Of a stretch of 64,000 nt of DNA, positions 55,745 to 64,000 are shown piece by piece. The translations under genes were made by a program, and so were the position numbers. Origin of the DNA: Streptomyces reniochalinae (GTDB taxonomy: Bacteria; Actinomycetota; Actinomycetes; Streptomycetales; Streptomycetaceae). The stretch is taken from contig NZ_QOIM01000021.1 in the NCBI RefSeq assembly GCF_003323735.1, positions 1 to 64,000 of the forward strand, in the 5' to 3' direction. Position 1 is the first letter of the stretch, and each line of letters starts with the position of its first letter. The notes beneath the pieces were generated by a model. That model did not search any database. It was not told the origin of the DNA and worked only from the letters and a program-made list of their open reading frames with translations.

Positions 55745-56569
55745 TCAGCGCCGTGGCTCCCAGCGGAAGCGCTTGCGCAGCGCGTAGCCGGCGAGCGCCG
55801 TCCAGCCGGCGGCGACCGCCAGCGCCCGCAGCGTCTCCAGACCGCTCAGCTGCTCCGTCCAGGCGCCCCGCAGCAGATCCGTCACCGGGGTCATCGGAAG
55901 CCACCGGCACACCTCAGCGAGCGTGTCGGGAAAGACCTCGAGCGGCACGAAGAGCCCCGAACCGGCGAACGTCGCCAGCATCAGCGGCATCGGCGTGAGC
56001 TGGGCCAGCTCAGCGGTACGGGTGACGGCGGCCGAAGCGGCGGCCAACGTCACCATCATCAGCGTGCCCAGGAGCAGCCCGGCCACCAGCAGATCGGGAC
56101 GGGACGGCACCCCCACGTCGAGAAGCAGCGCACCGCCGATCAGCAGCACGGCCGACTGTATGAGCCCGATGACCACGGAGGGCAGCGCGGCGGCGCCGAG
56201 GATCTCCACATCGTTGGCCTCACCCGTGCGCAGCCGCTTGAGCACCAGCTCCTCACGGCGGGCGACATAGACGCCTATGAGGTTGCTGTAGACGGCGAAC
56301 AGCAGCACCATCCCCACGGAGCCCGGCAGCACGGTCGTCCCCACCGAGAGCCCCGTGCCGGACAGATCGGCCTGCTCGGCGGCCGTCTTGGTGGAGAACG
56401 TCAGAACGAGCGGCAGCAGCAGCGCCACGAAGAGCGACGACCTGTTGCGCACCAGCAGTGTCAGCTCCGCGCGCGCCAGCGCCCGTATACGGCGCGGGGA
56501 GAGCGTCCTCGCCCGGCCGCCGCCGGCCGGCTTCAGCGGATTGGTCGTCGTCGCGCTCGTCGTACTCAT
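55745..56569 (-). CDS. ABC-2 type transporter permease
   Basis: 274 residues with six transmembrane helices and the ABC2 pattern: a cytosolic start (RIRALARAELTLLVRNRSSLFVALLLPLVLTF), KRLRTGEANDVEILGAAALPSVV after helix two, and GLFVPLEVFPDTLAEVCRWLPMTPVTDLLRGAW at the end. With the ATPase it forms an exporter, likely of a lipid-acting or antimicrobial compound. ATG 56569 overlaps the ATPase stop. Confidence 0.92.
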   Translation of the reverse strand: MSTTSATTTNPLKPAGGGRARTLSPRRIRALARAELTLLVRNRSSLFVALLLPLVLTFSTKTAAEQADLSGTGLSVGTTVLPGSVGMVLLFAVYSNLIGVYVARREELVLKRLRTGEANDVEILGAAALPSVVIGLIQSAVLLIGGALLLDVGVPSRPDLLVAGLLLGTLMMVTLAAASAAVTRTAELAQLTPMPLMLATFAGSGLFVPLEVFPDTLAEVCRWLPMTPVTDLLRGAWTEQLSGLETLRALAVAAGWTALAGYALRKRFRWEPRR

Positions 56570-57555
56570 GCCCCTACCCCCGTCACCGTGCCCGTGCTCA
56601 TGTACGTGCTCGTGCCGCCGCTGCCGTCCTCCGGCCGGTTGCCCGCCTGGGCTATCTCCAAGAACGCCTCCTCCAGCGACGCGGACCGCGCCTGTAGGCC
56701 CTCCAGGCGCACACCCGCCTCCCGGGCCCACAGCAGCAGTTCCGTCAGCACCGGCTGGAGCTCGTGCGTCCGTATCGAGACCCTGCGCCCCTCCACGGCC
56801 GCCGGAACACTCAGCGGAAGCTCTCTGGCGTGCATGTCCGCCGGCAACCGGAACGAGATCCGCGACGGACGATCCGCCACCACCTGCTCCGTCGTCCCCG
56901 CCGCCACGACCTGCCCGGCCTGCATGATCGCCAGCCGGTCGGCCAACTGCTCGGCCTCTTCCAGGTAGTGCGTCGTCAGCAGCACCGTCGTACCCTCGGC
57001 GCGCAGCTCGCGCACCAACGCGGCCATGTCCCGGCGCCCTTCAGGGTCCATGCCGGTCGTCGGCTCGTCCAGGAAGAGCACCTCGGGCCGCCCGATCAGC
57101 GCCAACGCCAGGTCCAGCCGCCGCCGTTCACCACCCGACAGCTGCTTGACGCGGACGTCGCACCGCGTGCCGAGACCGACCAGTTCGAGCACCTCACGCG
57201 GCGGCCGGGCCTCACTGGTGACCCCCGCCCACATCGTCGCCGTCTCGACGACCGTCAGCTCAGAGGGGAACCCGCCCTCCTGCAACATGACCCCGGTGCG
57301 CGGCCGCACGTACGCCCGCTGCGTGAACGGGTCGAACCCCAGCACCCGCACCGTGCCCGCCGTCGGCCTCGCCAGCCCCTCCAGCACCTCCACCGTGGAC
57401 GTCTTTCCCGCCCCGTTGGTGCCCAGCAGCGCGAATATCTCCCCCTCGCGTACAGAGAACGACACGCCACGCACAGCCTCGAACCCGCTGCCCGACGTGC
57501 CTCCGTCCGCCGCCCCGTAGCGGCGCCTCAGCCCTTCGACCTCTATCGCGTCCAT
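56566..57555 (-). CDS. ABC transporter ATP-binding protein (ABC-2 type)
   Basis: 329 residues. Walker A GTNGAGKT at 45-52, signature LSGGERRRLDLA near 138, Walker B VLFLDEPTTGMDPE, H-loop TTHYLEEAEQLADRLAI. Starts with MDAIEVEGLRRRYG. First gene of the four-gene operon ATPase-permease-kinase-regulator, transcribed leftward. The C-terminal ~90 residues include a short accessory domain found in drug-export ATPases. Confidence 0.94.
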   Translation of the reverse strand: MDAIEVEGLRRRYGAADGGTSGSGFEAVRGVSFSVREGEIFALLGTNGAGKTSTVEVLEGLARPTAGTVRVLGFDPFTQRAYVRPRTGVMLQEGGFPSELTVVETATMWAGVTSEARPPREVLELVGLGTRCDVRVKQLSGGERRRLDLALALIGRPEVLFLDEPTTGMDPEGRRDMAALVRELRAEGTTVLLTTHYLEEAEQLADRLAIMQAGQVVAAGTTEQVVADRPSRISFRLPADMHARELPLSVPAAVEGRRVSIRTHELQPVLTELLLWAREAGVRLEGLQARSASLEEAFLEIAQAGNRPEDGSGGTSTYMSTGTVTGVGA

Positions 57556-57611
57556 ATCCTCAGACTCCCGCCGGGACCGGCCGGAATCGAGTGCGGGCCG
57601 TCATGGGTGCT

Positions 57612-57627
57612 GATGACGAATGTCATC
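57612..57627. promoter_or_regulatory. Palindrome upstream of the ABC/two-component operon
   Basis: GATGAC-GAAT-GTCATC, a perfect 6-4-6 repeat, 57 bases before the ATPase start. TGAC-N4-GTCA cores like this suit dimeric NarL/DesR-type regulators, such as the one encoded in the operon. Confidence 0.6.
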
Positions 57628-57656
57628 CGGAGCCGACGGCGCGCGAAGCCGTGTGA

Positions 57657-57686
57657 AAGCGCCACCATGCGAAGCGCCACCATGCG
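57657..57686. repeat. Perfect 15-bp tandem duplication
   Basis: AAGCGCCACCATGCG occurs twice in a row, just beyond the tRNA terminator. Probably a replication-slippage duplication. Confidence 0.8.
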
Positions 57687-57691
57687 AAAGA

Positions 57692-57713
57692 GCCCCGGTC
57701 CGAAGACCGGGGC
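57692..57713 (-). terminator. tRNA-Gly terminator with TTCG tetraloop
   Basis: On the minus strand GCCCCGGTC-TTCG-GACCGGGGC followed by TCTTTC. It begins 14 bases past the tRNA end and resembles the hairpin after the other tRNA-Gly copy. Confidence 0.85.
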
Positions 57714-57726
57714 CCTTTCTGCGCTG

Positions 57727-57799
57727 AGCGGACGACGAGGCTCGAACTCGCGACCTCAACCTTGGCAAGGTTGCGCTCTACCAACTGAGCTACGTCCGC
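57727..57799 (-). tRNA. tRNA-Gly (anticodon GCC), copy 2
   Basis: Same 73 bases as the copy at 53050-53122, including anticodon loop TTGCCAA and discriminator T. Eight further flanking bases (CGCTG before the gene on the plus strand) are also shared, suggesting duplication. Confidence 0.96.
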
Positions 57800-57877
57800 A
57801 TGCCTCCACCCGGCTTTCACCGAGCGGCGCGACCACTACTCTACCTGATCGTTTCCGACCGGCGGTCCGTAATGGAG

Positions 57878-57949
57878 AGCGGGTGACAGGAATCGCACAC
57901 TGCGCCTCCCTCTTGGAAAGAGGGCGCTCTACTACTGAGCTACACCCGC
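57878..57949 (-). tRNA. tRNA-Gly (anticodon TCC)
   Basis: Minus strand: acceptor GCGGGTG/CACCCGC, D arm GCTC-AGTAGTA-GAGC, anticodon stem CCCTC/GAGGG with loop TTTCCAA (anticodon TCC, reading GGA/GGG), T arm with TTCCTGT-type loop and discriminator T. Located 78 bases upstream of the GCC copy, likely one transcript. Confidence 0.93.
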
Positions 57950-58940
57950 ACGCTTGCCGGTTCCCCCCTTTCGGGGTTCCCCTCGCGGCGTGCCTTGACT
58001 CTATCCGATCACCCGCCCCCTCTGGCAAGTCGCCCACTCCAGCCGCCACCTGACTCCCGCCCCGCCCCACACCGCCCCGCCCACGAGCCGGGCCGAGGGC
58101 ACGTGTTCGGACCGGTCGCCACCGCCTCGCCTCGCCCGCCACCAGACGTCCCCTCTCCGACGTCCCCTCTCCGACGTCCCCTCCTGCGGACCGGACCGGC
58201 TCCCCGCCGCGCCAGCCGACCGGGCACGCCCGTATCAGGGGGTCCTGCCGCTGGGCGGGCCGGAAACGAGGGGTGCGGGGAAGGGAGCCGCCACGCGTGT
58301 GGGCGCCGGGCGCTACGGGAAGACCCGCAACGGCACGGAGCCGCCCATCCCGACGGAGCTCCACGCATGCTCTTCCTGCCCCCGAGAGGGTCCCCCTTGG
58401 AGAAGGGGCCTGTGAGGGGGGCCGGCTGTCTCTTGCCGATGCCCAGGAGCGTGGGGAAGGCCCGGAGGACGCGCCGGCGGCGTGGGGACGCGCCGGTCAC
58501 GCACGGCGTGGCCGTCAGCCCCGGGGGAGGGAGGGGGCAGGGGTGGCTTCGAGGCAGCCGGTGGGAAGCCCCATCGGGCGGCCCCGCTGGAGAGCCGCAC
58601 CTGTCGGGTGAGGCGCGCTCCGAAGTGTCAGGCCGGTTGCCCCTGGGGCGCGACCGGAGGCACAAGCGACCGCGGGCGAAGGAGCGCGCAGGTCTCCCGA
58701 GGCGTTACCCCTCCGCGCGTGGGGTGGCGCGCCTCCGTGCGTGGGGTCGCGCGTCGCGTCGGCTGCCCACCGGGATACGGCACCGTGTGTGGACACCCGG
58801 CCTCTGAGGTGTCGCTCCGTCCTGTCGGATCGGCTGTCCCAAGGGCGCGACCATGGTCGGGGGAGCGCCGATCCCGAGGCGCCCCCAACGCGTAAGGGCC
58901 GACCGTCCTCCGACGGCCGACCCGTGACCTGCGCCACCGA
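57950..58940. other. About 1 kb with no convincing gene
   Basis: Long frames exist on both strands but are Arg/Pro-rich, lack any known motif and have no ribosome sites, as expected of random GC-rich DNA. I saw a short tandem repeat TCCGACGTCCCCTC (about 58153-58188) and a possible hairpin CCCCCTT-GGAG-AAGGGG near 58390. An sRNA cannot be excluded. Confidence 0.55.
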
Positions 58941-59238
58941 CGGCGCCGTATCCCACGGCGCCGCATCCACACGGCGCTGTCACCGCGCGGCGCTCTCACC
59001 GCACGGCGCCGTAACCACATGGCACTGCCACCAAGCGACACCCTCACCGCACGGCACTGTCACCAGACGGCACCGTCACCGAGCGGCACTGTCACCAGAC
59101 GGCACCGTCACGAAGCGGCACCCTCACCGAGGCACCGTCATCAGGCGGCGCCCTCACCGAGGCACCTCACCAGGCGGCACTGTCACCAAGCGACACCCTC
59201 ACCGCACGGAACCCTCACCAGATGGCGCCGTCACCGCG
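58941..59238. repeat. Tandem array of about 19 degenerate 16-bp units
   Basis: Units of the form CGGCACTGTCACCAGA or CGGCACCGTCACCGAG follow one another with almost constant 16-base period (three units are 13-15). The last unit runs into the 3' end of the Lsr2-type gene, covering its stop codon. A 16-base period shifts reading frame each unit, so it is not selected as coding, though all frames stay open and give His/Arg-rich shadow proteins. Confidence 0.9.
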
Positions 59239-59548
59239 CGGCGTGGAACGCCTCGTACACCTTCTTGGGGATGCGGCCCCGCGCCGGCACGTCGAAGCCG
59301 TTCGACTCGGCCCAGGCGCGGACCGCGCGCGGGTCGGGGTCGATGGAGGTGCGCCGGTACGCCTTGCCGGACTTCGCCCGCTTGCGTCCTGCCTCGACGA
59401 AGGGGGCGAGCTCGGTGCGGAGCCGCTTCGCATTGTCGGGGTTCAGGTCGATCTCGTAGGTTTTGCCGTCGAGTCCGAAGGTGACCGTCTCCGCCGCTTC
59501 TCCGCCGTCGATGTCATCGGACAGCATCACCACTACGCGTTGTGCCAC
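59231..59548 (-). CDS. lsrL: Lsr2-family nucleoid protein (LsrL-like)
   Basis: 105 residues. An N-terminal dimerisation domain (MAQRVVVMLSDDIDGGEAAE, VTFGLDGKTYEIDLNPDNAKRLRTELAPFVEAGRK) and a C-terminal DNA-binding domain with the AT-hook-like RGR: RAWAESNGFDVPARGRIPKKVYEAF. Lsr2 proteins bridge AT-rich DNA and silence acquired genes. Place beside purSQL fits the S. coelicolor paralogue LsrL rather than the main Lsr2. Its 3' end merges with the 16-bp array. Confidence 0.92.
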   Translation of the reverse strand: MAQRVVVMLSDDIDGGEAAETVTFGLDGKTYEIDLNPDNAKRLRTELAPFVEAGRKRAKSGKAYRRTSIDPDPRAVRAWAESNGFDVPARGRIPKKVYEAFHAAR

Positions 59549-60005
59549 GGATATCGGTCCTTCCCTCAGGATCGCGAAAGGGGTCGCCCCGCTTTCCCCG
59601 GGCGGTTGGCGACCGGGGCCCCGCCGTGCGGCGGGTGTGGGGGCGAGCCCGGATAGGAGACGGGTTCTTATTCAGCTGGAGGCTGTGCGCCGGCGCTCGG
59701 CGACGAGTGTGCGCACAAAGGTCGCGGCCGGCACACAAACATTATGGCCCGGAATTCGGATCGGGTTCCGGCCGCAATCGGGACCCTACTTATTTCCGCT
59801 CGGTTTTTACAGTGCTTCGCGAAGTCCTGCCAGGATCGTCACGTGGATCTTCGGCAAGAACCGGTCAAGGACGGGGCAAGAACCGGGGAAGAAGCCGGGG
59901 TCTCCGTTCGGACTCCCGGGCGAACTCCCTGCATATCAACGCGCGTAGATTCTCGTGCCGGGTACGCTGGCCAGCGCAGCGCCCCGCTAAGCACTAGGAG
60001 TACCT
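59549..60005. promoter_or_regulatory. Divergent regulatory region between lsrL and purSQL
   Basis: 457 bp, in part AT-richer than the surroundings (near 59738-59760 and 59785-59815), which suits Lsr2-type autoregulation. GGCAAGAACCGG occurs at 59853-59864 and again at 59875-59886, exactly 22 bases apart, 120-150 bases before purS. No gene is visible in it. Confidence 0.5.
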
Positions 60006-60311
60006 GTGGCTCGCGTCGTCGTCGACGTCATGCTGAAGCCGGAGATTCTCGACCCCCAGGGACAGGCGGTGCAGCGTGCACTGCCTCGCCTGGGCTTCGA
60101 GGGGATCTCCGATGTCCGCCAGGGCAAGCGCTTCGAGCTCGAAGTGGAGGGCCCCGTCGACGGGAGCGCCCTCGCCCGCATCCGTGAACTGGCCGAGACG
60201 TTCCTGGCCAACACCGTGATCGAGGACTTCACGGTGAAGGTCAGGGAGACCGACGGCACCGAGCGCGCCGTCGCCGGCACGGACATCCCGTCCGAAGGAG
60301 CCCCGGCGTGA
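60006..60311 (+). CDS. purS: FGAM synthetase subunit PurS
   Basis: 101 residues: [45 protein letters not shown], the PurS fold that bridges PurQ and PurL and assists ammonia transfer. GTG 60006 has AGGAG seven bases upstream. Overlaps purQ by four bases (GTGA). Confidence 0.95.
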   Translation: MARVVVDVMLKPEILDPQGQAVQRALPRLGFEGISDVRQGKRFELEVEGPVDGSALARIRELAETFLANTVIEDFTVKVRETDGTERAVAGTDIPSEGAPA

Positions 60312-60985
60312 CCACCCGTATCGGCGTCGTCACCTTTCCGGGTTCCCTCGACGACAGCGACGCGCGCCGCGCGATCGGCCTCGCGGGCGGTGACCCCGTC
60401 GCGCTGTGGCACCGTGACAAGGACCTGCACCAGGTCGACGCCGTGGTGCTGCCCGGCGGATTCAGTTACGGCGACTATCTGCGGTGCGGCGCAATTGCCC
60501 GCTTCTCGCCCGTCATGGCGACGGTGATCGAACAGGCGAAGGCCGGAATGCCGGTGCTCGGCATCTGCAACGGTTTCCAGGTCCTGTGTGAATCCCACCT
60601 GCTCCCGGGGGCGTTGACACGCAACGACCACCTGCACTTCGTCTGCCGTGACCAGCGTCTGCGCGTCGAGAGCGCGGACACCGCGTGGACGTCGGACTAC
60701 GAGCGCGGCCAGGAGATCACCGTTCCGCTCAAGAACGGTGAGGGCGGCTACGTCGCCGACGAGCGCACCCTGGACGAACTGGAGGCCGAAGGCCGCGTGG
60801 TCTTCCGTTATCTGGACGGCAACCCGAACGGCTCGCGCCGCGACATCGCCGGAATCACCAACGAGGCCGGGAACGTGGTCGGTCTCATGCCGCACCCCGA
60901 GCACGCCGTCGAGGCCCTGACGGGGCCGACGACCGACGGGCTCGGGTTCTTCACCTCGGCCGTCAAGAAGCTGGTCACCTCATGA
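60308..60985 (+). CDS. purQ: FGAM synthetase glutaminase subunit PurQ
   Basis: 225 residues, class I glutamine amidotransferase: nucleophile Cys in [17 protein letters not shown], and the HPE pair in MPHPEHAVE. It supplies ammonia from glutamine to PurL. Overlaps purL by four bases (ATGA), so the three subunits are coupled. Confidence 0.97.
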   Translation: MTTRIGVVTFPGSLDDSDARRAIGLAGGDPVALWHRDKDLHQVDAVVLPGGFSYGDYLRCGAIARFSPVMATVIEQAKAGMPVLGICNGFQVLCESHLLPGALTRNDHLHFVCRDQRLRVESADTAWTSDYERGQEITVPLKNGEGGYVADERTLDELEAEGRVVFRYLDGNPNGSRRDIAGITNEAGNVVGLMPHPEHAVEALTGPTTDGLGFFTSAVKKLVTS

Positions 60986-63255
60986 GCGCCCCCCTGGACA
61001 CCGTCAAGCACGCGGCAGAGACCCCCGAGACCGGTCTTCCCTGGGCGGAACTCGGCCTCAAGGAGGACGAGTACGCCCGCATCCGGGACATCCTCGGCCG
61101 CCGTCCCACCGGCGCCGAACTGGCGATGTACTCGGTGATGTGGTCCGAGCACTGCTCCTACAAGAGCAGCAAGGTCCACCTGCGGCAGTTCGGCGAGAAG
61201 GCGCCGACGGAGGGTCCCGGCGCGGAGGCCATGCTCGTCGGTATCGGTGAGCAGGCCGGCGTGGTGGACGTCGGCCAGGGCTACGCGGTCACCTTCAAGG
61301 TCGAGTCGCACAACCATCCCTCGTACGTCGAGCCGTACCAGGGCGCGGCCACCGGTATCGGCGGCATCGTCCGCGACATCATCGCCATGGGTGCCCGCCC
61401 GGTCGCCGTCATGGACCCGCTGCGCTTCGGCGCGGCCGACCACCCGGACACCAAGCGCGTCCTGCCGGGCGTCGTCGCGGGCATCGGCGGCTACGGCAAC
61501 TGCCTGGGGCTGCCCAACATCGGCGGCGAGGTCGTCTTCGACGCCTGCTACCAGGGGAACCCGCTGGTCAACGCCCTGTGCGTGGGGGTGATGAAGCACG
61601 AGGACATCCACCTGGCGAAGGCCGCGGGCACCGGCAACAAGGTGATCCTCTACGGCGCCCGCACGGGCGGCGACGGCATCGGCGGCGCCTCCATCCTGGC
61701 GTCCGAGACCTTCGAGGACACTGACGGCAAGCCCGCCAAGCGGCCCGCCGTGCAGGTCGGCGACCCCTTCCAGGAGAAGCTGCTCATCGAGTGCACCCTG
61801 GAGGCCTTCCACGCCGGTCTCGTCGTCGGTATCCAGGATCTGGGTGCGGCCGGTCTGTCGTGCGCGACCAGCGAGCTGGCCTCCAACGGCTCCGGCGGCA
61901 TGCGCGTCGAGCTGGACGACGTGCCGCTGCGCGACTCCTCGCTCTCGCCCGAGGAGATCCTGATGAGCGAGTCGCAGGAGCGCATGTGCGCCGTGGTCGA
62001 GCCCGGCAACGTGGACGGCTTCCTCGCGATCTGCGAGAAGTGGGAGGTCACGGCCACCGTCGTCGGTGAGGTCACCGACGGCGACCGGCTGGAGATCTTC
62101 TGGCACGGCGAAAAGATCGTCGACGTCGACCCCAAGACCGTCGCCCACGAGGGACCCGTCTACGAGCGCCCCTACGCCCGTCCCGACTGGCAGGACGCGT
62201 TGCAGGCCGACGACCCGGCCAGGCTGCCCCGCCCCGCGGACGGTGACGCACTGCGCGCCGCGGCGCTCGCGCTGGTCTCCTCCCCGAACCAGGCCGCCAA
62301 GTCCTGGGTCACCGACCAGTACGACCGGTACGTGCTCGGGGACACCGTCCTCGCACAGCCCGAGGACAGCGGCATGATCCGCATCGACGCCGGGACCGGC
62401 CTCGGCGTCGCCGTCTCCACCGACGGCAACGGCCGCTACGCCAAACTCGACCCCTACGAGGGAGCGCGGCTCGCGCTGGCCGAGTCGTACCGCAACGTGG
62501 CCGCCACCGGGGCACAGCCGCTCGCCGTCACCGACTGCCTCAACTTCGGCTCCCCCGAGGACCCGGCCGCCATGTGGCAGTTCGCGGAGGCCACCCGTGG
62601 CCTCGCCGACGCCTGCCTGGAGCTGGGCACGCCGGTGACCGGCGGCAACGTCTCGCTCTACAACCAGACGGGCGAGGCCGCGATCCACCCCACGCCGGTC
62701 GTCGGTGTCCTCGGCGTCATCGACGACGTCGCACGCCGCACTCCCATGGCGTTCCGCGAGGAGGGCCACCTGATCTACCTGCTCGGCGAGACCCGCGAGG
62801 AGCTGGGCGGTTCGGCGTGGTCCCAGGTCGCCCACGGCCACCTGGGCGGACGCCCGCCCCGGGTCGATCTGGAACGGGAGCGGCTCCTGGCGGACATCCT
62901 CGTCTCCGCGTCCCGCGACGGCATGGTGGACGCCGCCCACGACGTCTCCGACGGCGGCGTCGTCCAGGCCCTCGCCGAGTCCTGCCTCAAGGGCGGGAAG
63001 GGGGCCCGCGTCGTCGTGCCCGACGGGCTCGACCCCTTCGTCTTCCTCTTCTCCGAGTCGCAGGGGCGGGCGCTGGTGGCTGTCCCGCGCAGCGAGGAGC
63101 TCCGCTTCGCCGACATGTGCGCGGTGCGCGGGCTGCCCGCGGCGCGGGTGGGTGTCGTCGACGGTGAAGCGCTGGAGGTGCAGGGCCAGTTCGTGCTTCC
63201 GCTGGCCGAGCTGCGCAGCGCCCACGAGAGCACCCTCCCGGAGCTGTTCGCCTGA
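60982..63255 (+). CDS. purL: FGAM synthetase large subunit PurL
   Basis: 757 residues, the small PurL type that needs PurS and PurQ. Marks: [60 protein letters not shown] and NVSLYNQTG in the second AIRS-like half, [18 protein letters not shown] near the end. It converts FGAR to FGAM, the fourth purine step. Confidence 0.97.
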   Translation: MSAPLDTVKHAAETPETGLPWAELGLKEDEYARIRDILGRRPTGAELAMYSVMWSEHCSYKSSKVHLRQFGEKAPTEGPGAEAMLVGIGEQAGVVDVGQGYAVTFKVESHNHPSYVEPYQGAATGIGGIVRDIIAMGARPVAVMDPLRFGAADHPDTKRVLPGVVAGIGGYGNCLGLPNIGGEVVFDACYQGNPLVNALCVGVMKHEDIHLAKAAGTGNKVILYGARTGGDGIGGASILASETFEDTDGKPAKRPAVQVGDPFQEKLLIECTLEAFHAGLVVGIQDLGAAGLSCATSELASNGSGGMRVELDDVPLRDSSLSPEEILMSESQERMCAVVEPGNVDGFLAICEKWEVTATVVGEVTDGDRLEIFWHGEKIVDVDPKTVAHEGPVYERPYARPDWQDALQADDPARLPRPADGDALRAAALALVSSPNQAAKSWVTDQYDRYVLGDTVLAQPEDSGMIRIDAGTGLGVAVSTDGNGRYAKLDPYEGARLALAESYRNVAATGAQPLAVTDCLNFGSPEDPAAMWQFAEATRGLADACLELGTPVTGGNVSLYNQTGEAAIHPTPVVGVLGVIDDVARRTPMAFREEGHLIYLLGETREELGGSAWSQVAHGHLGGRPPRVDLERERLLADILVSASRDGMVDAAHDVSDGGVVQALAESCLKGGKGARVVVPDGLDPFVFLFSESQGRALVAVPRSEELRFADMCAVRGLPAARVGVVDGEALEVQGQFVLPLAELRSAHESTLPELFA

Positions 63256-63409
63256 CAGGTCCTCTCCACGGGGCTCCGCCCCGCACCTCCACCGGGCCGG
63301 CGGGCCCAGGGCGTGCGGGCTGGAGCCCCCGTGCGTGGGGCACCGGACAAGCCCCCTCGTCCGGAGGGGCTGCCCACGCGGCGGGGCCGGGGCGGCTAGT
63401 CTCCCGAAC

Positions 63410-64000
63410 ATGCCGCCCACCCCCTCCGGAAGAGACCGGCGTACATACGACCCGAACCGCACCCGCAGGGCCCTCATCCAGCAGGTGGAGGCCGTCACGG
63501 ACGCCGCACACCGCCTGACTCCGGCTCAGCTCGTCCTCCCGTCCGGGCTGCCCGGATGGGATGTGCACCACCTCCTGGTGCACATCGCCCAGCAGATCGA
63601 CGCGATCCCCCGGCAGCTGGGCAGGCCGGAGACGGACGTCTCCACCGAGCCACCGCCCGCGCGGGCGCCGCGGAGCCCACGCGCCGCGCAGACCCCACGG
63701 GCGCCGCAGAGTCCACGGGCCCCGCAGGCATCGCAGGCCCCGCAGGTGTCGCTGTCGCGGTGGGCCCTGTCCACGGCGACCCACGCCGAGCGGTTGGACG
63801 CGGTGACCCGCCAGGAGGCGGCGGTGGTCGTGGACGGTCCCGCCCGGGTGGACCAGGCCGTCGCCGATCTGGAGCCGGTCATCGAATCGGCGGTGCGGGA
63901 GGACCTGCTGGTCCCGCTGGAGGCCGGGCCGATGCGGATGCTGGATTTCACGGTGTCCCGGCTGGTCGAGCTGGTGGTGCACAGCGACGATCTGGCGCGC
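63410..64000 (+). CDS. MDMPI/DinB-type mycothiol-dependent isomerase-like protein, truncated by window edge
   Basis: 197 residues visible; it runs off the right edge in frame. RALIQQVEAVTDAAHRLTPAQL and GWDVHHLLVHIAQQIDAIPRQ form the first helices with a metal-type His, and SRLVELVVHSDDLAR supplies the second His motif of the maleylpyruvate isomerase N-terminal family. A Pro/Gln/Ala repeat (SPRAAQTPRAPQSPRAPQ) separates them. Its place right after purL fits the Streptomyces order. Substrate unknown. Confidence 0.8.
   Translation, partial: MPPTPSGRDRRTYDPNRTRRALIQQVEAVTDAAHRLTPAQLVLPSGLPGWDVHHLLVHIAQQIDAIPRQLGRPETDVSTEPPPARAPRSPRAAQTPRAPQSPRAPQASQAPQVSLSRWALSTATHAERLDAVTRQEAAVVVDGPARVDQAVADLEPVIESAVREDLLVPLEAGPMRMLDFTVSRLVELVVHSDDLAR

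Noticed and set aside
58380..58412. Small RNA or terminator near CCCCCTT-GGAG-AAGGGG
   Set aside because: Short stem without a T-run or promoter; could be chance in GC-rich DNA, so kept only as a remark.
57995..58807. 270-codon frame downstream of the tRNA genes
   Set aside because: Arg/Pro/Gly-rich with no motif, no ribosome site, and competing frames of equal quality on the other strand.
58741..59484. His/Arg/Pro-rich frame through the 16-bp array
   Set aside because: The repeat keeps all frames open; period of 16 bases is not a codon multiple, so the 16-residue protein periodicity is a by-product.

Overview
This window is chromosomal DNA of a Streptomyces or very close relative. GC content is very high, GTG starts are common, genes are packed in short operons, and the genes present are the Streptomyces core set: dnaK-grpE-dnaJ-hspR, clpB with a HAIR operator, class II aldolase, the kyn genes, purA/purD/purC/purSQL, an Lsr2-type protein, DUF3151, DUF2617 and paired two-component/ABC modules. 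No phage, plasmid replication, CRISPR or rRNA genes were seen. There are three tRNA genes, all glycine, on the minus strand.

Layout. 0-7.5 kb is heat-shock and protein quality control: the dnaK end, grpE, dnaJ, the repressor hspR, a secreted DD-peptidase, then clpB behind an HspR box, and a YbjN protein. 7.8-14 kb holds an aminotransferase, a Cys/Gly-rich membrane peptide, DUF2617, a membrane spermidine-synthase-like protein whose acidic active-site motif is lost, a CoxG-like protein and an aldose epimerase. 14.3-22.6 kb has pyrE, a parS-like palindrome, fba, a PTS IICB plus MalY-like lyase pair, DUF3151, and a kynurenine operon (dioxygenase, kynureninase, formamidase) that would turn tryptophan into anthranilate. 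22.5-29.4 kb has a MITE-like palindromic repeat, a tiny secreted protein, HXXEE and polytopic membrane proteins overlapping tail to tail, two Uma2 nucleases, purA and a diacylglycerol-kinase-like protein.

29.4-45.2 kb is more accessory: a MarR/GbsR-regulated drug-type ABC exporter, a sensor Ser/Thr kinase, a DJ-1/PfpI protein, a DUF4956 plus VTC-domain pair, a divergent Lrp/LysE pair, an OmpR-type two-component system, and an aminotransferase/GntR pair.

45.3-64 kb returns to core genes: a SLATT-like membrane protein, purD, a pseudo-M48 membrane protein, a dimethylformamidase-like protein and purC. A DesK/DesR-type two-component system with an ABC-2 transporter follows, bracketed by two identical tRNA-Gly genes. 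Then come a 1.3 kb non-coding tract ending in a 19-unit, 16-bp tandem array abutting an Lsr2 paralogue, purSQL, and the start of a mycothiol-dependent isomerase-like gene.

From memory of S. coelicolor gene numbers, the left part runs SCO3671 down to about SCO3629 and the right part runs about SCO4067 up to SCO4080. The window would therefore span one end of an inversion around oriC relative to that species. Five purine genes (purA, purD, purC, purSQL) are spread over 37 kb on both sides of this junction.
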